Shown here one piece after another: positions 1 through 7,314 of a stretch of 24,304 nt of DNA. Position 1 is the first letter of the stretch. Every line of letters begins with the position of its first letter. The translations under genes and the position numbers were made by a program. Source of the DNA: Thermotogaceae bacterium (lineage in GTDB: Bacteria > Thermotogota > Thermotogae > Thermotogales > Thermotogaceae); the NCBI GenBank assembly GCA_027038385.1, contig JALVXE010000201.1:1-24304 (forward strand), given 5' to 3'. The notes below the pieces were generated by a model, which was given only the letters and a program-made list of their open reading frames with translations, was not told the origin of the DNA and ran no database searches.

Positions 1-570
1 AGCTTTTCCGGATTCGACTTTCACCACAAATGCCTTGAGCTTGAAAAACTTTCTCATAACGATCACGAACTCGGACTTTATGTATTCAAACAAAGCTTTT
101 TTGGCTTCATCAGAGTTTTTGTAATAGCTCCCGGTGTTGTAATCTATGGACTTCGTGGCTACGACTTCTCCATTGGATATATCGAGAAGTCTTATACTGA
201 GCTGTGCCGAAGCCCAGTATTTCCCGTCACTGATACCGGTGTCGAGGTTGTTCAAAGTCAGGAGTATCACATACTGAGCACCGGCCAGTTTCCCAAGCTT
301 TTCCGCATCGACATCCGTCATCCCCATTTGGGCAAGTCCGCGCTCTTTCATGATCTCTTTCACATGACTTCTCGAGTAGACCTCGAATCTGCCGAGATCC
401 GTCATCGCCTCCTCGAGCATGGAGAGGAGAAAATCCACATCGGGCTTGAGCCATCCATGGCTTGCCTCCGCTGGAAGTATCACCACTCTTATCTTTTTGG
501 ATATCTCAAGTCCTGAACTCATAGCTATTATCGAAACCATCACCAAAAGGAATACCAAGAACTTTTTCAT
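1..570 (-). CDS. CsgG-like exported protein (3' end outside window)
   Basis: This frame is open for exactly 190 codons from ATG at 570 to the left edge, so the C-terminus is missing. The protein begins MKKFLVFLLVMVSIIAMSSG, a classic signal peptide with Lys-Lys, a hydrophobic core and small residues near position 19; no lipobox Cys is visible. The mature part has the CsgG/LpoB/TolB-N-like pattern: a beta strand (IRVVILPA), a helix (LLSMLEEAMTDL), a strand with RFEVYSR, a helix ending in KERG, then DAEKLGKLAGAQYVILLTL and a later strand in which the protein describes its own activity output (LSIRLLDISNGEVV). Proteins of this fold act in the envelope as assembly or regulatory factors. The start sits 6 bases after the stop of the upstream protease gene, with GGGTGAT as ribosome binding site inside that gene's end, so it is the last visible gene of the flgB operon. 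Specific function is unknown; family assignment is by pattern only. Confidence 0.75.
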   Translation of the reverse strand, partial: MKKFLVFLLVMVSIIAMSSGLEISKKIRVVILPAEASHGWLKPDVDFLLSMLEEAMTDLGRFEVYSRSHVKEIMKERGLAQMGMTDVDAEKLGKLAGAQYVILLTLNNLDTGISDGKYWASAQLSIRLLDISNGEVVATKSIDYNTGSYYKNSDEAKKALFEYIKSEFVIVMRKFFKLKAFVVKVESGKA

Positions 571-576
571 GAAGCA

Positions 577-1422
577 TCACCCCCTGTCCTTGCTCTCCCC
601 CTTCTGATAAGGAACGGGTATGTACTGAACCGATGGACGCCTCTGTCCAGTTTGCTTGTAGAGCTCCATGAGATCGTACACTTCCTGAGGAACGTCTGTG
701 CTGACCTTCAATCCCATCTCTCTAGCCTCTTCCACGGTTATTGGATAATCGTGTGTCCAGTACCCAGATGCGAGTTTATCGGCCAACTCTTCTGCTTTCT
801 CTTCGTCGTATCTGTCTTTCAAAAGCTCTTTTATGAAACTCTTAACCTGTCTGATCGCTTTTTCTGCCACATCAGCCATTATTAGGGTTTGGTCATCCAC
901 CTCGTTTATGTCTTTCTTTTCGATAACTTTGAGTATCGACGCAGCTGGAGTAGCTCCAAGCTGTGGGTCGAGAGGTCCCAGGACTGCATTCTCATCCATC
1001 ACTATCTCATCGGCAGACAGTGCTATCAAGGTACCACCGCTCATGGCATAGTGAGGCACGAAAACCGTTACCTTTCCCTTGTGCTTTTTGAGAGCTCTGG
1101 CTATTTGCTCCGCGGCGAGCACGAGTCCACCGGGCGTGTGGATTATGAAGTCTATCGGCATGTCATCCGGCGTCATCTTTATCGCTCTGAGAACCTCTTC
1201 GGAGTCTTCTATGTCTATAAACCTCCTCATGGCTATTCCGAAGAAATTCATCGACTCCTGCCTATGTATTAGGGTTATGACACGACTACCACGCTTTCTC
1301 TCTATCTCCTTTATCACGGTGACCCTCGCGCTTCTGAGTGATGAAGTCTTTATCAACGGGTAGAACATGCTCAAGATGAGTATCATCCAGAAGAGTTCAA
1401 AGATCCAACCCATAGCACTCAT
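577..1422 (-). CDS. Membrane-anchored ClpP-fold serine protease (SDH/SppA-like family)
   Basis: 281 residues. One N-terminal membrane segment (about 5-24) is followed by a crotonase/ClpP-fold domain. Visible motifs are HTPGG (95-99), the nucleophile motif MSGGT with Ser128, and LGPLDPQLG (148-156), which together match the serine dehydrogenase proteinase/prokaryotic membrane protease family (PF01972). The C-terminal third is helical and charged, ending in a short Pro-rich tail. The family comprises inner-membrane serine proteases distantly related to SppA; substrates are mostly unknown. The ATG at 1422 is chosen because GGAGGTGA lies 4 bases upstream; Met4 is the only close alternative. Its start overlaps the rodA stop by 4 bases (ATGA), so translation is probably coupled. 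Position between rodA and a CsgG-like envelope protein suggests a role in envelope quality control or processing of an envelope substrate; that is inference. Confidence 0.88.
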   Translation of the reverse strand: MSAMGWIFELFWMILILSMFYPLIKTSSLRSARVTVIKEIERKRGSRVITLIHRQESMNFFGIAMRRFIDIEDSEEVLRAIKMTPDDMPIDFIIHTPGGLVLAAEQIARALKKHKGKVTVFVPHYAMSGGTLIALSADEIVMDENAVLGPLDPQLGATPAASILKVIEKKDINEVDDQTLIMADVAEKAIRQVKSFIKELLKDRYDEEKAEELADKLASGYWTHDYPITVEEAREMGLKVSTDVPQEVYDLMELYKQTGQRRPSVQYIPVPYQKGESKDRG

Positions 1423-2507
1423 ACTTTCACCTCCCGACCGATTTGGGATACGGCGTAGGCTTTCATGACCAGCCCAACCATTATACCGAAAACGAGTGCA
1501 GAACTCCCTCCATAGCTAACGAACGGGAGCGGTATACCAGTGACAGGTGCCCACCCAACGCACATCAAAAGGTTCTCAGCCACGTGGAAGAAAAAGGTCG
1601 CTCCAACGCCTATTATAACCAATTTCCAATACTCGTCTTCAACGTGGGAGTAGATGTTTTCAAACCTGAAGAGGAGAAGGGAATACAGGGTTATCAAGGT
1701 TAACACTCCCACAAAGCCCAATTCCTCACCTATCACGGCTATTATGAAATCGGAGTACTCAACTGGTACGAAATCGAGAAGGTTCGCCGTTCCTTTCATG
1801 TATCCCTTTCCAAAGAGTCCTCCCGATCCTATCGCGTGTATTGACTGAAGAACGTTGTAAGCAGCGCTTCTCGAATACTTCTCGGGATTTAAAAAAGCTT
1901 CTATACGTTTCTTTTGATATCCCTTAAGGCCGAAGATATAGAAAAACGGTATAGTGAGAGCCACGATGATTATCACCACGAGGATCCACTTCAGAGAAGT
2001 CCTCGATGCGATGAATATGGAGAACCATATGAACCCAAGCAAGATGGTAGTCCCAAGGTCAGGTTCGTACGCCACAAGCATCATGGGCAAAAGCGCCAAC
2101 AGGAGTGATATTAAAGTGTTTTTCAACGTCGGATTGGAAAGAAACACCGGAAGAAGAACTATGAGCGAGAGTTTGGCGATTTCAGAAGGCTGGAAACTCA
2201 ACGGTCCGAGATCTATCCATCTTCTGGATCCCCCAACACTCATGCCCTTGACGAGGACGAAAACGAGGAGGATTACGGCCAGAATATAAAGAACGATCGC
2301 TATATCTCTGAGGATGTTTCTACCGAGCCTCAGCGTCATCAACATGAAAAGCAGCGCAAGGGTGTCCCACATGAATTGACGAAAAGGATACCCACTATGA
2401 TGGGTATCCCCCGCAACGGCGCTCCTTATCGCCAAGATACCGTATACCATTATCGCAACGATTAAAGCGGGAACGAGATATTCCCGCCTCTTGTTCTCTA
2501 CTATCAT
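1419..2507 (-). CDS. rodA: RodA, SEDS-family peptidoglycan glycosyltransferase
   Basis: 362 residues with about ten hydrophobic membrane spans. SEDS signature blocks are all present: SRRWIDLGPLSFQPSEIAKL (about 94-113), YEPDLGT, the loop QSIHAIGSGGLFGKGY, the VEYSDFIIAVIGEELGF segment carrying the conserved loop Asp, and GIPLPFVSYGGSS near the C-terminus. SEDS proteins polymerise lipid II glycan strands, working with a class B penicillin-binding protein. RodA is preferred over FtsW because of the EYSDFIIAVIGEELGF/GKGYMKGTA pattern and the absence of dcw-cluster neighbours, but the FtsW/SpoVE paralogue cannot be fully excluded. The ATG at 2507 shares one base with the fliE stop (TAATG), with GAGG about 10 bases upstream. 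It lies in the middle of the flgB-flgC-fliE operon extension, which ties elongation-type wall synthesis to flagellar rod genes. Confidence 0.92.
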   Translation of the reverse strand: MIVENKRREYLVPALIVAIMVYGILAIRSAVAGDTHHSGYPFRQFMWDTLALLFMLMTLRLGRNILRDIAIVLYILAVILLVFVLVKGMSVGGSRRWIDLGPLSFQPSEIAKLSLIVLLPVFLSNPTLKNTLISLLLALLPMMLVAYEPDLGTTILLGFIWFSIFIASRTSLKWILVVIIIVALTIPFFYIFGLKGYQKKRIEAFLNPEKYSRSAAYNVLQSIHAIGSGGLFGKGYMKGTANLLDFVPVEYSDFIIAVIGEELGFVGVLTLITLYSLLLFRFENIYSHVEDEYWKLVIIGVGATFFFHVAENLLMCVGWAPVTGIPLPFVSYGGSSALVFGIMVGLVMKAYAVSQIGREVKV

Positions 2508-2800
2508 TACAGCTGCATCCTCATTATTTCCCTATAAGCCTCGACTATCCTATTCCTAACCTCAACGGTCAGCCTCAAAGACATAGAAGCCTTCTCAGCC
2601 TCTATTATTACATCGTGTATGCTGCTTATCTTCCCAGCTGCGTAGTCATCTGCCATCTTCTCGGCTTTTTTCTGCTGAGAGTTCACCTTTTCAAGCGCCT
2701 CTTTGAGTACTTTCGAAAAATCCCCGCTCTTCTCCTTCTTTTTGCTCATATCACTTGGCGGGGTTATTCCACCTATTCCACGGATCTTATTTATCATCAC
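2507..2800 (-). CDS. fliE: FliE, flagellar hook-basal body complex protein
   Basis: 97 residues, the usual size for FliE. The C-terminal half carries the family pattern: SSIHDVIIEAEKASMSLRLT followed by VEVRNRIVEAYREIMRMQL, with the RN...EAY.EI.RMQ ending that is diagnostic of FliE. The N-terminus is variable and Lys-rich, as is common. FliE sits at the junction between the MS ring and the proximal rod and is secreted by the flagellar type III system. The start overlaps the flgC stop by 4 bases, giving the standard flgB-flgC-fliE order. In many bacteria fliF, fliG and further genes follow; here the operon turns to rodA instead. Confidence 0.95.
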   Translation of the reverse strand: MMINKIRGIGGITPPSDMSKKKEKSGDFSKVLKEALEKVNSQQKKAEKMADDYAAGKISSIHDVIIEAEKASMSLRLTVEVRNRIVEAYREIMRMQL

Positions 2801-3213
2801 GCACCCCTCCCTATGTTCAGGGCGCTGTTGACCATCGCCTTGACGGTATTGAAAGACGCGACGTTTGCCTCATACGCCCTCTGAGCGTTTATGAGGTCAA
2901 CCATCTCGCGCAGAACGTTCACGTTTGGCATTTTAACATATCCATTCTTATCCGCATCGGGGTTATCCGGATCGTAGACCAGCCTGTAGCTGGGATCTTC
3001 ATCTATCTTCACCACTCTCACGCCTGCCAACTTGTATCCGTTCCAGGACCTTTTCAGGTATTCGGAGAATATGACTCTCTTTCTTCTATAAGGTCCTCCC
3101 TCCGGAGTTCTCGTAGTCTCGGCATTCGCTATGTTGTCGGATATCACGTCTATTCTCAACCTGTTTGCGGTCATCCCACTCGCGCTTATGTTCATTATGT
3201 CGAATTCCATCAT
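2797..3213 (-). CDS. flgC: FlgC, flagellar basal-body rod protein
   Basis: 138 residues. The N-terminal rod motif is clear: FDIMNISASGMTANRLRIDV followed by ISDNIANAETTRTPEGGPYRRKRV, and the C-terminus has the rod/hook family motif VNVLREMVDLINAQRAYEAN with VASFNTVKAMVNSALNIGR. These paired helices form the coiled-coil D0 domain of the proximal rod. The central part (about 55-95) is the variable segment. The gene overlaps flgB by 4 bases at its start and fliE by 4 at its end. Two Met codons begin the protein (MM); either could be used. It is exported through the flagellar type III apparatus and needs no cleaved signal peptide; none is seen. Confidence 0.96.
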   Translation of the reverse strand: MMEFDIMNISASGMTANRLRIDVISDNIANAETTRTPEGGPYRRKRVIFSEYLKRSWNGYKLAGVRVVKIDEDPSYRLVYDPDNPDADKNGYVKMPNVNVLREMVDLINAQRAYEANVASFNTVKAMVNSALNIGRGA

Positions 3214-3599
3214 CTCACACCCCTCAGCACGATGTTGTAACGCTCAACGTTCATACTGAAGAGTCTCGCCAAGGTTTGATATCTCATTCCGTTTTCCACC
3301 ATTTCGACAACCTCTCTGTCTATATCCACGTTGTTTCCATCGTTTCTATAGCTCGTCGAGTAATCGATCCTCACGATCGGTTTAACCGGGAGGGAAAAAC
3401 CCTTCATGTGTCTGGGATTGGTGGTCTCCAACTTTATTCTCTTTTCGTCCATGACCCTTTGGAGTATAGACTCAAACTCAACATATCTTCTCTTGTAACC
3501 AGGGGTTTCCGCGTTGGCGATGTTGTGAGCATGTATCTCCTGTCTCAGCATAGCGACATCCATAGCGGCTTTGAGCATGTAAAAATTGCTGTTGAACAT
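3210..3599 (-). CDS. flgB: FlgB, flagellar basal-body rod protein
   Basis: 129 residues. The N-terminal segment LKAAMDVAMLRQEIHAHNIA with NAETPGYKRRYVEFE is the hallmark of the FlgB/FlgC rod proteins, and the C-terminus (VEMVENGMRYQTLARLFSMN) supplies the second helix of the D0 coiled coil. FlgB is the first proximal-rod subunit. The ATG at 3599 has a very strong upstream GGAGGGAGG. A TTGAAA-16-TATGAT promoter lies immediately upstream (3618-3645), making this the first gene of the six-gene minus-strand operon. The predicted transcript leader is very short. The gene is divergent from the cobalamin riboswitch locus. Confidence 0.95.
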   Translation of the reverse strand: MFNSNFYMLKAAMDVAMLRQEIHAHNIANAETPGYKRRYVEFESILQRVMDEKRIKLETTNPRHMKGFSLPVKPIVRIDYSTSYRNDGNNVDIDREVVEMVENGMRYQTLARLFSMNVERYNIVLRGVR

Positions 3600-3617
3600 A
3601 TCTCTTCCCTCCCTCCA

Positions 3618-3645
3618 ATCATATATTTCTTCGAGTCTCTTTCAA
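3618..3645 (-). promoter_or_regulatory. Candidate promoter of the flgB operon
   Basis: TTGAAA (3640-3645) and TATGAT (3618-3623) are separated by 16 bases, close to the sigma-A consensus. The predicted start of transcription falls only about 10-15 bases before the flgB ATG, inside the ribosome binding region. No sigma-28 (FliA) type element was recognised. Prediction only. Confidence 0.5.
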
Positions 3646-3674
3646 ATTCCTAGCCGAAAAAATTTCTCCTAAGA

Positions 3675-3683
3675 TGGTATAAT
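3675..3683 (+). promoter_or_regulatory. Extended -10 promoter of the cobalamin riboswitch/btu operon
   Basis: TGG followed by a perfect TATAAT (3678-3683) sits 17 bases ahead of the first riboswitch base. No good -35 hexamer is visible 16-18 bases upstream, as expected when an extended -10 (TGn) element compensates. Transcription would start near 3690. Confidence 0.6.
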
Positions 3684-3700
3684 GACAAGCAAGTCTATAT

Positions 3701-3873
3701 CCTCCCGCACCGTTAGGTCCTAATGGTTAAAGGGGAAGCCGGTGAGAATCCGGCGCGGGACCGCCACCGTAACCGGGGACGAAACCCGCAGAATGCCACT
3801 GGGAGATATCCTGGGAAGGCGCGGGGAGTAGGATGATCCGGAAGCCGGGAAACCCGCCTGCGGTGTAAGGAGG
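3701..3873 (+). ncRNA. Cobalamin (B12) riboswitch
   Basis: A 173-base leader element with all the recognisable parts of the cobalamin aptamer: the GAAGCCGGTGAGAATCCGGC hairpin (from 3735), the GCGGGACCGCCACCGTAA core segment, a GCCACTGGG segment followed by CTGGGAAGGC, and the B12 box GAAGCCGGGAAACCCGCC. Stem P1 can be drawn from CCTCC/CACCG at 3701-3712 pairing with CGGTG/GGAGG at 3861-3873. It lies directly upstream of btuF, so it should sense adenosyl- or methylcobalamin and repress uptake when B12 is plentiful. The family and its negative regulation are established knowledge; the pairing is read from the sequence. Confidence 0.95.
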
Positions 3874-3875
3874 AG

Positions 3876-3914
3876 CCACCTTCCCCGGCTCGGGAAGGTG
3901 GTGAAAAACTTTTT
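3876..3914 (+). terminator. Riboswitch expression-platform hairpin (terminator or P13-like)
   Basis: A perfect 10-bp stem, CCACCTTCCC (3876-3885) with GGGAAGGTGG (3892-3901), closes a six-base loop, begins two bases after P1 and ends 18 bases before the btuF ribosome binding site GGGAGGGG. Eight bases after the stem a run of five T appears, separated by an A-run, so this is not a textbook intrinsic terminator. It may act as a terminator, or as the P13 hairpin whose loop docks to the aptamer. Confidence 0.6.
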
Positions 3915-3931
3915 AAAAGGGAGGGGTTTTT

Positions 3932-4819
3932 ATGAAAAGGTTTCTGGTGTACATATTGTTGGTGGTTTCGCTACTCGCTCTTTCCTACCCCATAACGGTG
4001 GTGGACGACCTCGGTAGGGTCGTAACGATCGAAAAGGTTCCACAGAGGGTCGTGAGCGTCTCCCCAGCGGCTACGAGGTACCTGGTTTACCTCGGGCTCC
4101 AAAACAGGATCGTCGGGGTCACGGACTGGGACATGCTAGCTGGAAAGGTTGAGAAGATAGGGAACATGGTTCCATTGAACGTCGAAAAGATCCTTTCGCT
4201 CAAGCCAGATCTTGTTCTGGCTTTTGGAGGGTTTCAGGCTCCGGAGATACCAAAACTCGAGAAAGTAGGCTTAAAAGTCGTAGCGATAAATCCAAGATCT
4301 CTCAGCGACATATTGAAATCCCTCGTGATGGTCGGATACATATTCGGTGTCGAAGACGAAGCGAAGAAAAAGGCAGAGGTTCTCAGAGATAAAATGCTCA
4401 GCGTCGCGAAAGAAGCATACAAGATTCCTCTTGACAAGAGACCGAAGGTTTTATACCTTTCCTCAGTCCCTCAAGCTGGATCGAAGGAGATCTGGACAGC
4501 TTGCTCAGGTTCTTACATGAACGATCTGATAACTCTCGCCGGTGGCAGAAACATAGCAGCCTCTTTAGCCGGCCCCAACGGATGGATACCACTATCCATA
4601 GAGTACATATACAAAGAAGACCCAGATGTGATAATAGTTGCCAAGTACTTTGGAAGCGACGAAGATGCCAAAAAGGCCGTCGAGAATTTTGAGGCTTTCA
4701 AACCGTTGAGGGCCGTTAGAAACGGGAAAATTCTCGTTATAGACGGAAACGTAGCGAGTCAGCCGTCCCCCCAGATATTCGATCTGCTAGAGGTGATCTA
4801 CAGATTCATAAAAGAATGA
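3932..4819 (+). CDS. btuF: BtuF, periplasmic cobalamin-binding protein of ABC importer
   Basis: 295 residues. It starts with a signal peptide (MKRFLVYILLVVSLLALS, cleavage probably before YPITVVDD). The mature protein is a class III (TroA-like fold) substrate-binding protein: TVVDDLGRVVTI, VPQRVVSVSPAATRYLVYLG, VGVTDWD, VEKILSLKPDLVLAF and a C-terminal lobe with DPDVIIVAKYFG and VRNGKILVIDGN. The family also includes iron-siderophore and haem binders; cobalamin is chosen because a complete B12 riboswitch precedes it. No lipobox Cys is present, so it is either free in the periplasm or held by an uncleaved signal. GGGAGGGG lies 5 bases before the ATG. Its stop overlaps the start of btuC by 4 bases. 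Confidence 0.9.
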   Translation: MKRFLVYILLVVSLLALSYPITVVDDLGRVVTIEKVPQRVVSVSPAATRYLVYLGLQNRIVGVTDWDMLAGKVEKIGNMVPLNVEKILSLKPDLVLAFGGFQAPEIPKLEKVGLKVVAINPRSLSDILKSLVMVGYIFGVEDEAKKKAEVLRDKMLSVAKEAYKIPLDKRPKVLYLSSVPQAGSKEIWTACSGSYMNDLITLAGGRNIAASLAGPNGWIPLSIEYIYKEDPDVIIVAKYFGSDEDAKKAVENFEAFKPLRAVRNGKILVIDGNVASQPSPQIFDLLEVIYRFIKE

Positions 4820-5763
4820 AGATTTTTCTAACCATCTTGGTCGCGTCGATTTCGATATTTCTCGGAATTTCGCTGGGGAGCGTGAGAGTCTCCCCAGCTT
4901 CGATGTTCAAAGACGAGCTCGCTAGAAAGCTGATCATCGATCTCAGAATGCCGAGGGTTTTCTCCGCGTTCCTAGTCGGAGCGATCCTGTCAATCGTTGG
5001 GAACTCGTACCAGGGACTCTTCAAGAATCCTCTCTTGGATCCATACCTCATGGGGGTTTCCGCAGGGGCTTCATTCGGTGCCTCGCTATCTCTATCGATA
5101 GCCGAAGTCAAGGGTTACCTCTACGTGGCTTTAACCCCGGTATTCGCGTTCGCGTTCTCGATGATCTCAGCTCTTTTAGCCTTGATCATATCAAGTAGGG
5201 GAAAGATGATATCGAACACACTGCTCGTCCTGTCTGGAGCGACGATGAACATATTCTTCGGAGCACTCACCTTGTTCTTCCTCTTCTACATCAGGAGATC
5301 TTCTCAAGGGTTCACGACTTGGATATTCGGAAGCTTCTCCGCAACTGTCTGGAACGATTTTTCATTCGCAGCGATTGCTTTTGCTATAGCTATGATCCCA
5401 ACAATTTTGAACTGGAGAGCTCTCGACGCCATGACCTTTGGTGAGGATTTCGCAAAAGTCGTTGGAGTGGAGACGGAAAAAGTCAAGCTGATCGTGTTCT
5501 TAAGTGGTGTGGTCTCAACATCACTTGTCGTTTCAAGGTTTGGAAGCATAGGATTCGTGGGGCTGGTGATACCTCATATAACGAGAAAGCTCTTCGGTTA
5601 CTCTCACAGATCTAGTATTCCGTATTCAGCAGCTGTTGGTGGAACTTTCTTAGTCTTATCAGATCTCATCTCGAGGACTATAGCAGCGCCTTCAGAAGTT
5701 CCAATAGGAGTGATAACCGCCTTCGTGGGGATACCGTTCTTCTTCTACATAATGAGGAGGTAA
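4816..5763 (+). CDS. btuC: BtuC, cobalamin ABC transporter permease
   Basis: 315 residues, very hydrophobic, with roughly ten membrane spans typical of the BtuC/FecCD family. Diagnostic blocks are GNSYQGLFKNPLLDPYLMG (about residues 56-74), GVSAGASFGASL, the coupling-helix region FGSIGFVGLVIPHITRKLFG and the C-terminal PIGVITAFVGIPFFFYIMRR. The segment APSEVPIG before the end is also conserved. The ATG overlaps the btuF stop (ATGA), implying coupled translation. It would form the homodimeric channel with two copies of the downstream ATPase. Substrate assignment comes from the upstream riboswitch; on protein sequence alone iron-chelate transport would be equally possible. Confidence 0.92.
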   Translation: MKIFLTILVASISIFLGISLGSVRVSPASMFKDELARKLIIDLRMPRVFSAFLVGAILSIVGNSYQGLFKNPLLDPYLMGVSAGASFGASLSLSIAEVKGYLYVALTPVFAFAFSMISALLALIISSRGKMISNTLLVLSGATMNIFFGALTLFFLFYIRRSSQGFTTWIFGSFSATVWNDFSFAAIAFAIAMIPTILNWRALDAMTFGEDFAKVVGVETEKVKLIVFLSGVVSTSLVVSRFGSIGFVGLVIPHITRKLFGYSHRSSIPYSAAVGGTFLVLSDLISRTIAAPSEVPIGVITAFVGIPFFFYIMRR

Positions 5764-5767
5764 GAGA

Positions 5768-6502
5768 TTGATAGAGATAGAGAATCTCCGCGTGGGATAC
5801 GACAAAAAAATTGTAATAAAAGGTTTAAACTTGAGAATAGGCGGTGGTTTCACCGCAATACTCGGGCCGAATGGATCTGGAAAGACAACGCTTTTAAGGA
5901 GTATTTCCGGCATACTCAAACCGATTTCTGGCAACGTGAGGATCTTTGGGAAGGATATATATAAAATATCACGAAGGGAAATTTCCGAGATCATCACGAT
6001 GATCTCACAAGATTTCATGCCGATGTACGACTACACGGCTCTGGACGTCGTGAAGATGGCTTTTTCAGGCCGCAGCTTTTTCCCATCTAAAGAGGAGGAA
6101 GAGCTAGCGATCAGGGCCCTTAAAAGCATTGGAGTGGAGCACTTGAAAGAGAGGATGTTCTCTACGCTCAGCGGTGGTGAGAAAAGGCTTGTCATGATAG
6201 CGAGGGCCATCGCTCAAGGATCTGAAGTTATCCTGGTAGACGAGCTCGAGCTCCACTTGGATCCACCTCACAAAAGACGGATAGCAAGAACTCTAAAGGA
6301 GATATCCAGAACAGGAAAGACTGTTATATCAGTATTTCATGATATACAACTCGCGTTTTCATTCGCTGACAGGTTCATAGGCGTTAGATCGGGCGAGGTA
6401 CAATTCGATTCTGAAAAACCGAATCTAGAAGACCTCAAAGAGCTTTTCGATATGGAATTTCGAGAAATCGATGGGGTCATACTCCCGTGGTACCCTCGGT
6501 GA
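5768..6502 (+). CDS. btuD: BtuD, cobalamin ABC transporter ATPase
   Basis: 244 residues. All ABC ATPase motifs are visible: Walker A GPNGSGKTT (33-41), Q-loop Gln81 (MISQD), signature LSGGE (134-138), Walker B VILVDE with catalytic Glu159, D-loop LD (164-165) and H-loop His191. After the Walker B the usual DEPTSHLD reads DELELHLD, an uncommon substitution of the PTS segment but with the D-loop intact. Translation starts at TTG (5768) with GGAGG 7 bases upstream, placed across the btuC stop. The 3' end overlaps the convergent queH gene by 26 bases. Confidence 0.92.
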   Translation: MIEIENLRVGYDKKIVIKGLNLRIGGGFTAILGPNGSGKTTLLRSISGILKPISGNVRIFGKDIYKISRREISEIITMISQDFMPMYDYTALDVVKMAFSGRSFFPSKEEEELAIRALKSIGVEHLKERMFSTLSGGEKRLVMIARAIAQGSEVILVDELELHLDPPHKRRIARTLKEISRTGKTVISVFHDIQLAFSFADRFIGVRSGEVQFDSEKPNLEDLKELFDMEFREIDGVILPWYPR

Positions 6503-7301
6503 CATGATCTTTCACGATGATTCTCACTTTGAACTTCCCGAACCTCGCGTTCTTCTTACCCATCCAGAAATTCTCATAAGTTTCAACATCTACAACGAGC
6601 TTTTTCGGCCTAGCGAGCTTCAATATCTCACCGAAGTTTTCAAGCCCCAACCTCTTTATGAGATCTCCACTCACCGAAAGCTCCTCTTGATCGATCTCAA
6701 AGTCCTCACTCAAATCCAACGTTCTGAAAAGCTCCATAAGCTTGTCCTTTCTTCTTCTCCTAGATTCCATTCTCTTTTCCTCAGCTTCATAGTATGAAAA
6801 GATGCATCCACAGTAGTTCTGCCTGTAAAGATCGAGTTCTTTTGAGAGCTTTACAGAGAGCGGATATCCCCCGTTTTTCTTGAAATCCTCTATGATGAAC
6901 TTCACACCAAAAGATTTCTCTGCCTCCTCTCCTATTTCCAGTACCATCTGATAGCTCTTTTTAGGACTTGTTGGAAGGGAAGTCGAAAATGAATCATATC
7001 CCAACTTCTTTGCGAGCTCTGCAGTCCTCAACAACCTTTGTCTTATACACAAAAAACACCTATAGCTCATCTCTCCGAGGTTTTCGTATCCCTTCACCGC
7101 TTTGAAATACTCGTCCGGCTCGTACTTTCCCTCGATCAAATCCACATTCCAGAGCCTCACCAGTTTTCTCGCCGCTTCGAGCCTTCTTATGTACTCCGAT
7201 CTAGGATGGATGTTCGGGTTGTAAAAGTACATCGTGACTTCGCCTTTGTCTTTGAGTCTCAGATAAGCCGTCGTTGCGTCCGGTGCACAGCAAACATGCA
7301 T
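6477..7301 (-). CDS. queH: QueH, epoxyqueuosine reductase (DUF208 family)
   Basis: 274 residues. The family (DUF208, shown to be the non-orthologous replacement of QueG) is recognised by HVCCAPD with Cys4-Cys5, YNPNIHPRSEYIRR (27-40), YRCFLCIRQRL with Cys82 and Cys85, FSTSL..SPKKSY (105-117), EDFKKNGG, and LYRQNYCGC with Cys164 and Cys166. These Cys bind the Fe-S cluster and metal used to reduce epoxyqueuosine to queuosine in tRNA. The C-terminal 90 residues are basic then DUF-like and may be a lineage extension. The ATG at 7301 leaves 12 bases after GGTGAT; the family's usual MK-I-L-L-HVCCAP start would begin four codons earlier at an ACG (7313), so the true start is uncertain. The gene follows the rhomboid gene by 13 bases. 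Confidence 0.9.
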   Translation of the reverse strand: MHVCCAPDATTAYLRLKDKGEVTMYFYNPNIHPRSEYIRRLEAARKLVRLWNVDLIEGKYEPDEYFKAVKGYENLGEMSYRCFLCIRQRLLRTAELAKKLGYDSFSTSLPTSPKKSYQMVLEIGEEAEKSFGVKFIIEDFKKNGGYPLSVKLSKELDLYRQNYCGCIFSYYEAEEKRMESRRRRKDKLMELFRTLDLSEDFEIDQEELSVSGDLIKRLGLENFGEILKLARPKKLVVDVETYENFWMGKKNARFGKFKVRIIVKDHVTEGTTGV

Positions 7302-7314
7302 CAGTATCTTCGTA

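Noticed and set aside
652..1363. Plus-strand frames opposite the protease gene.
   Set aside because: Shadows of the ClpP-fold protease on the minus strand.
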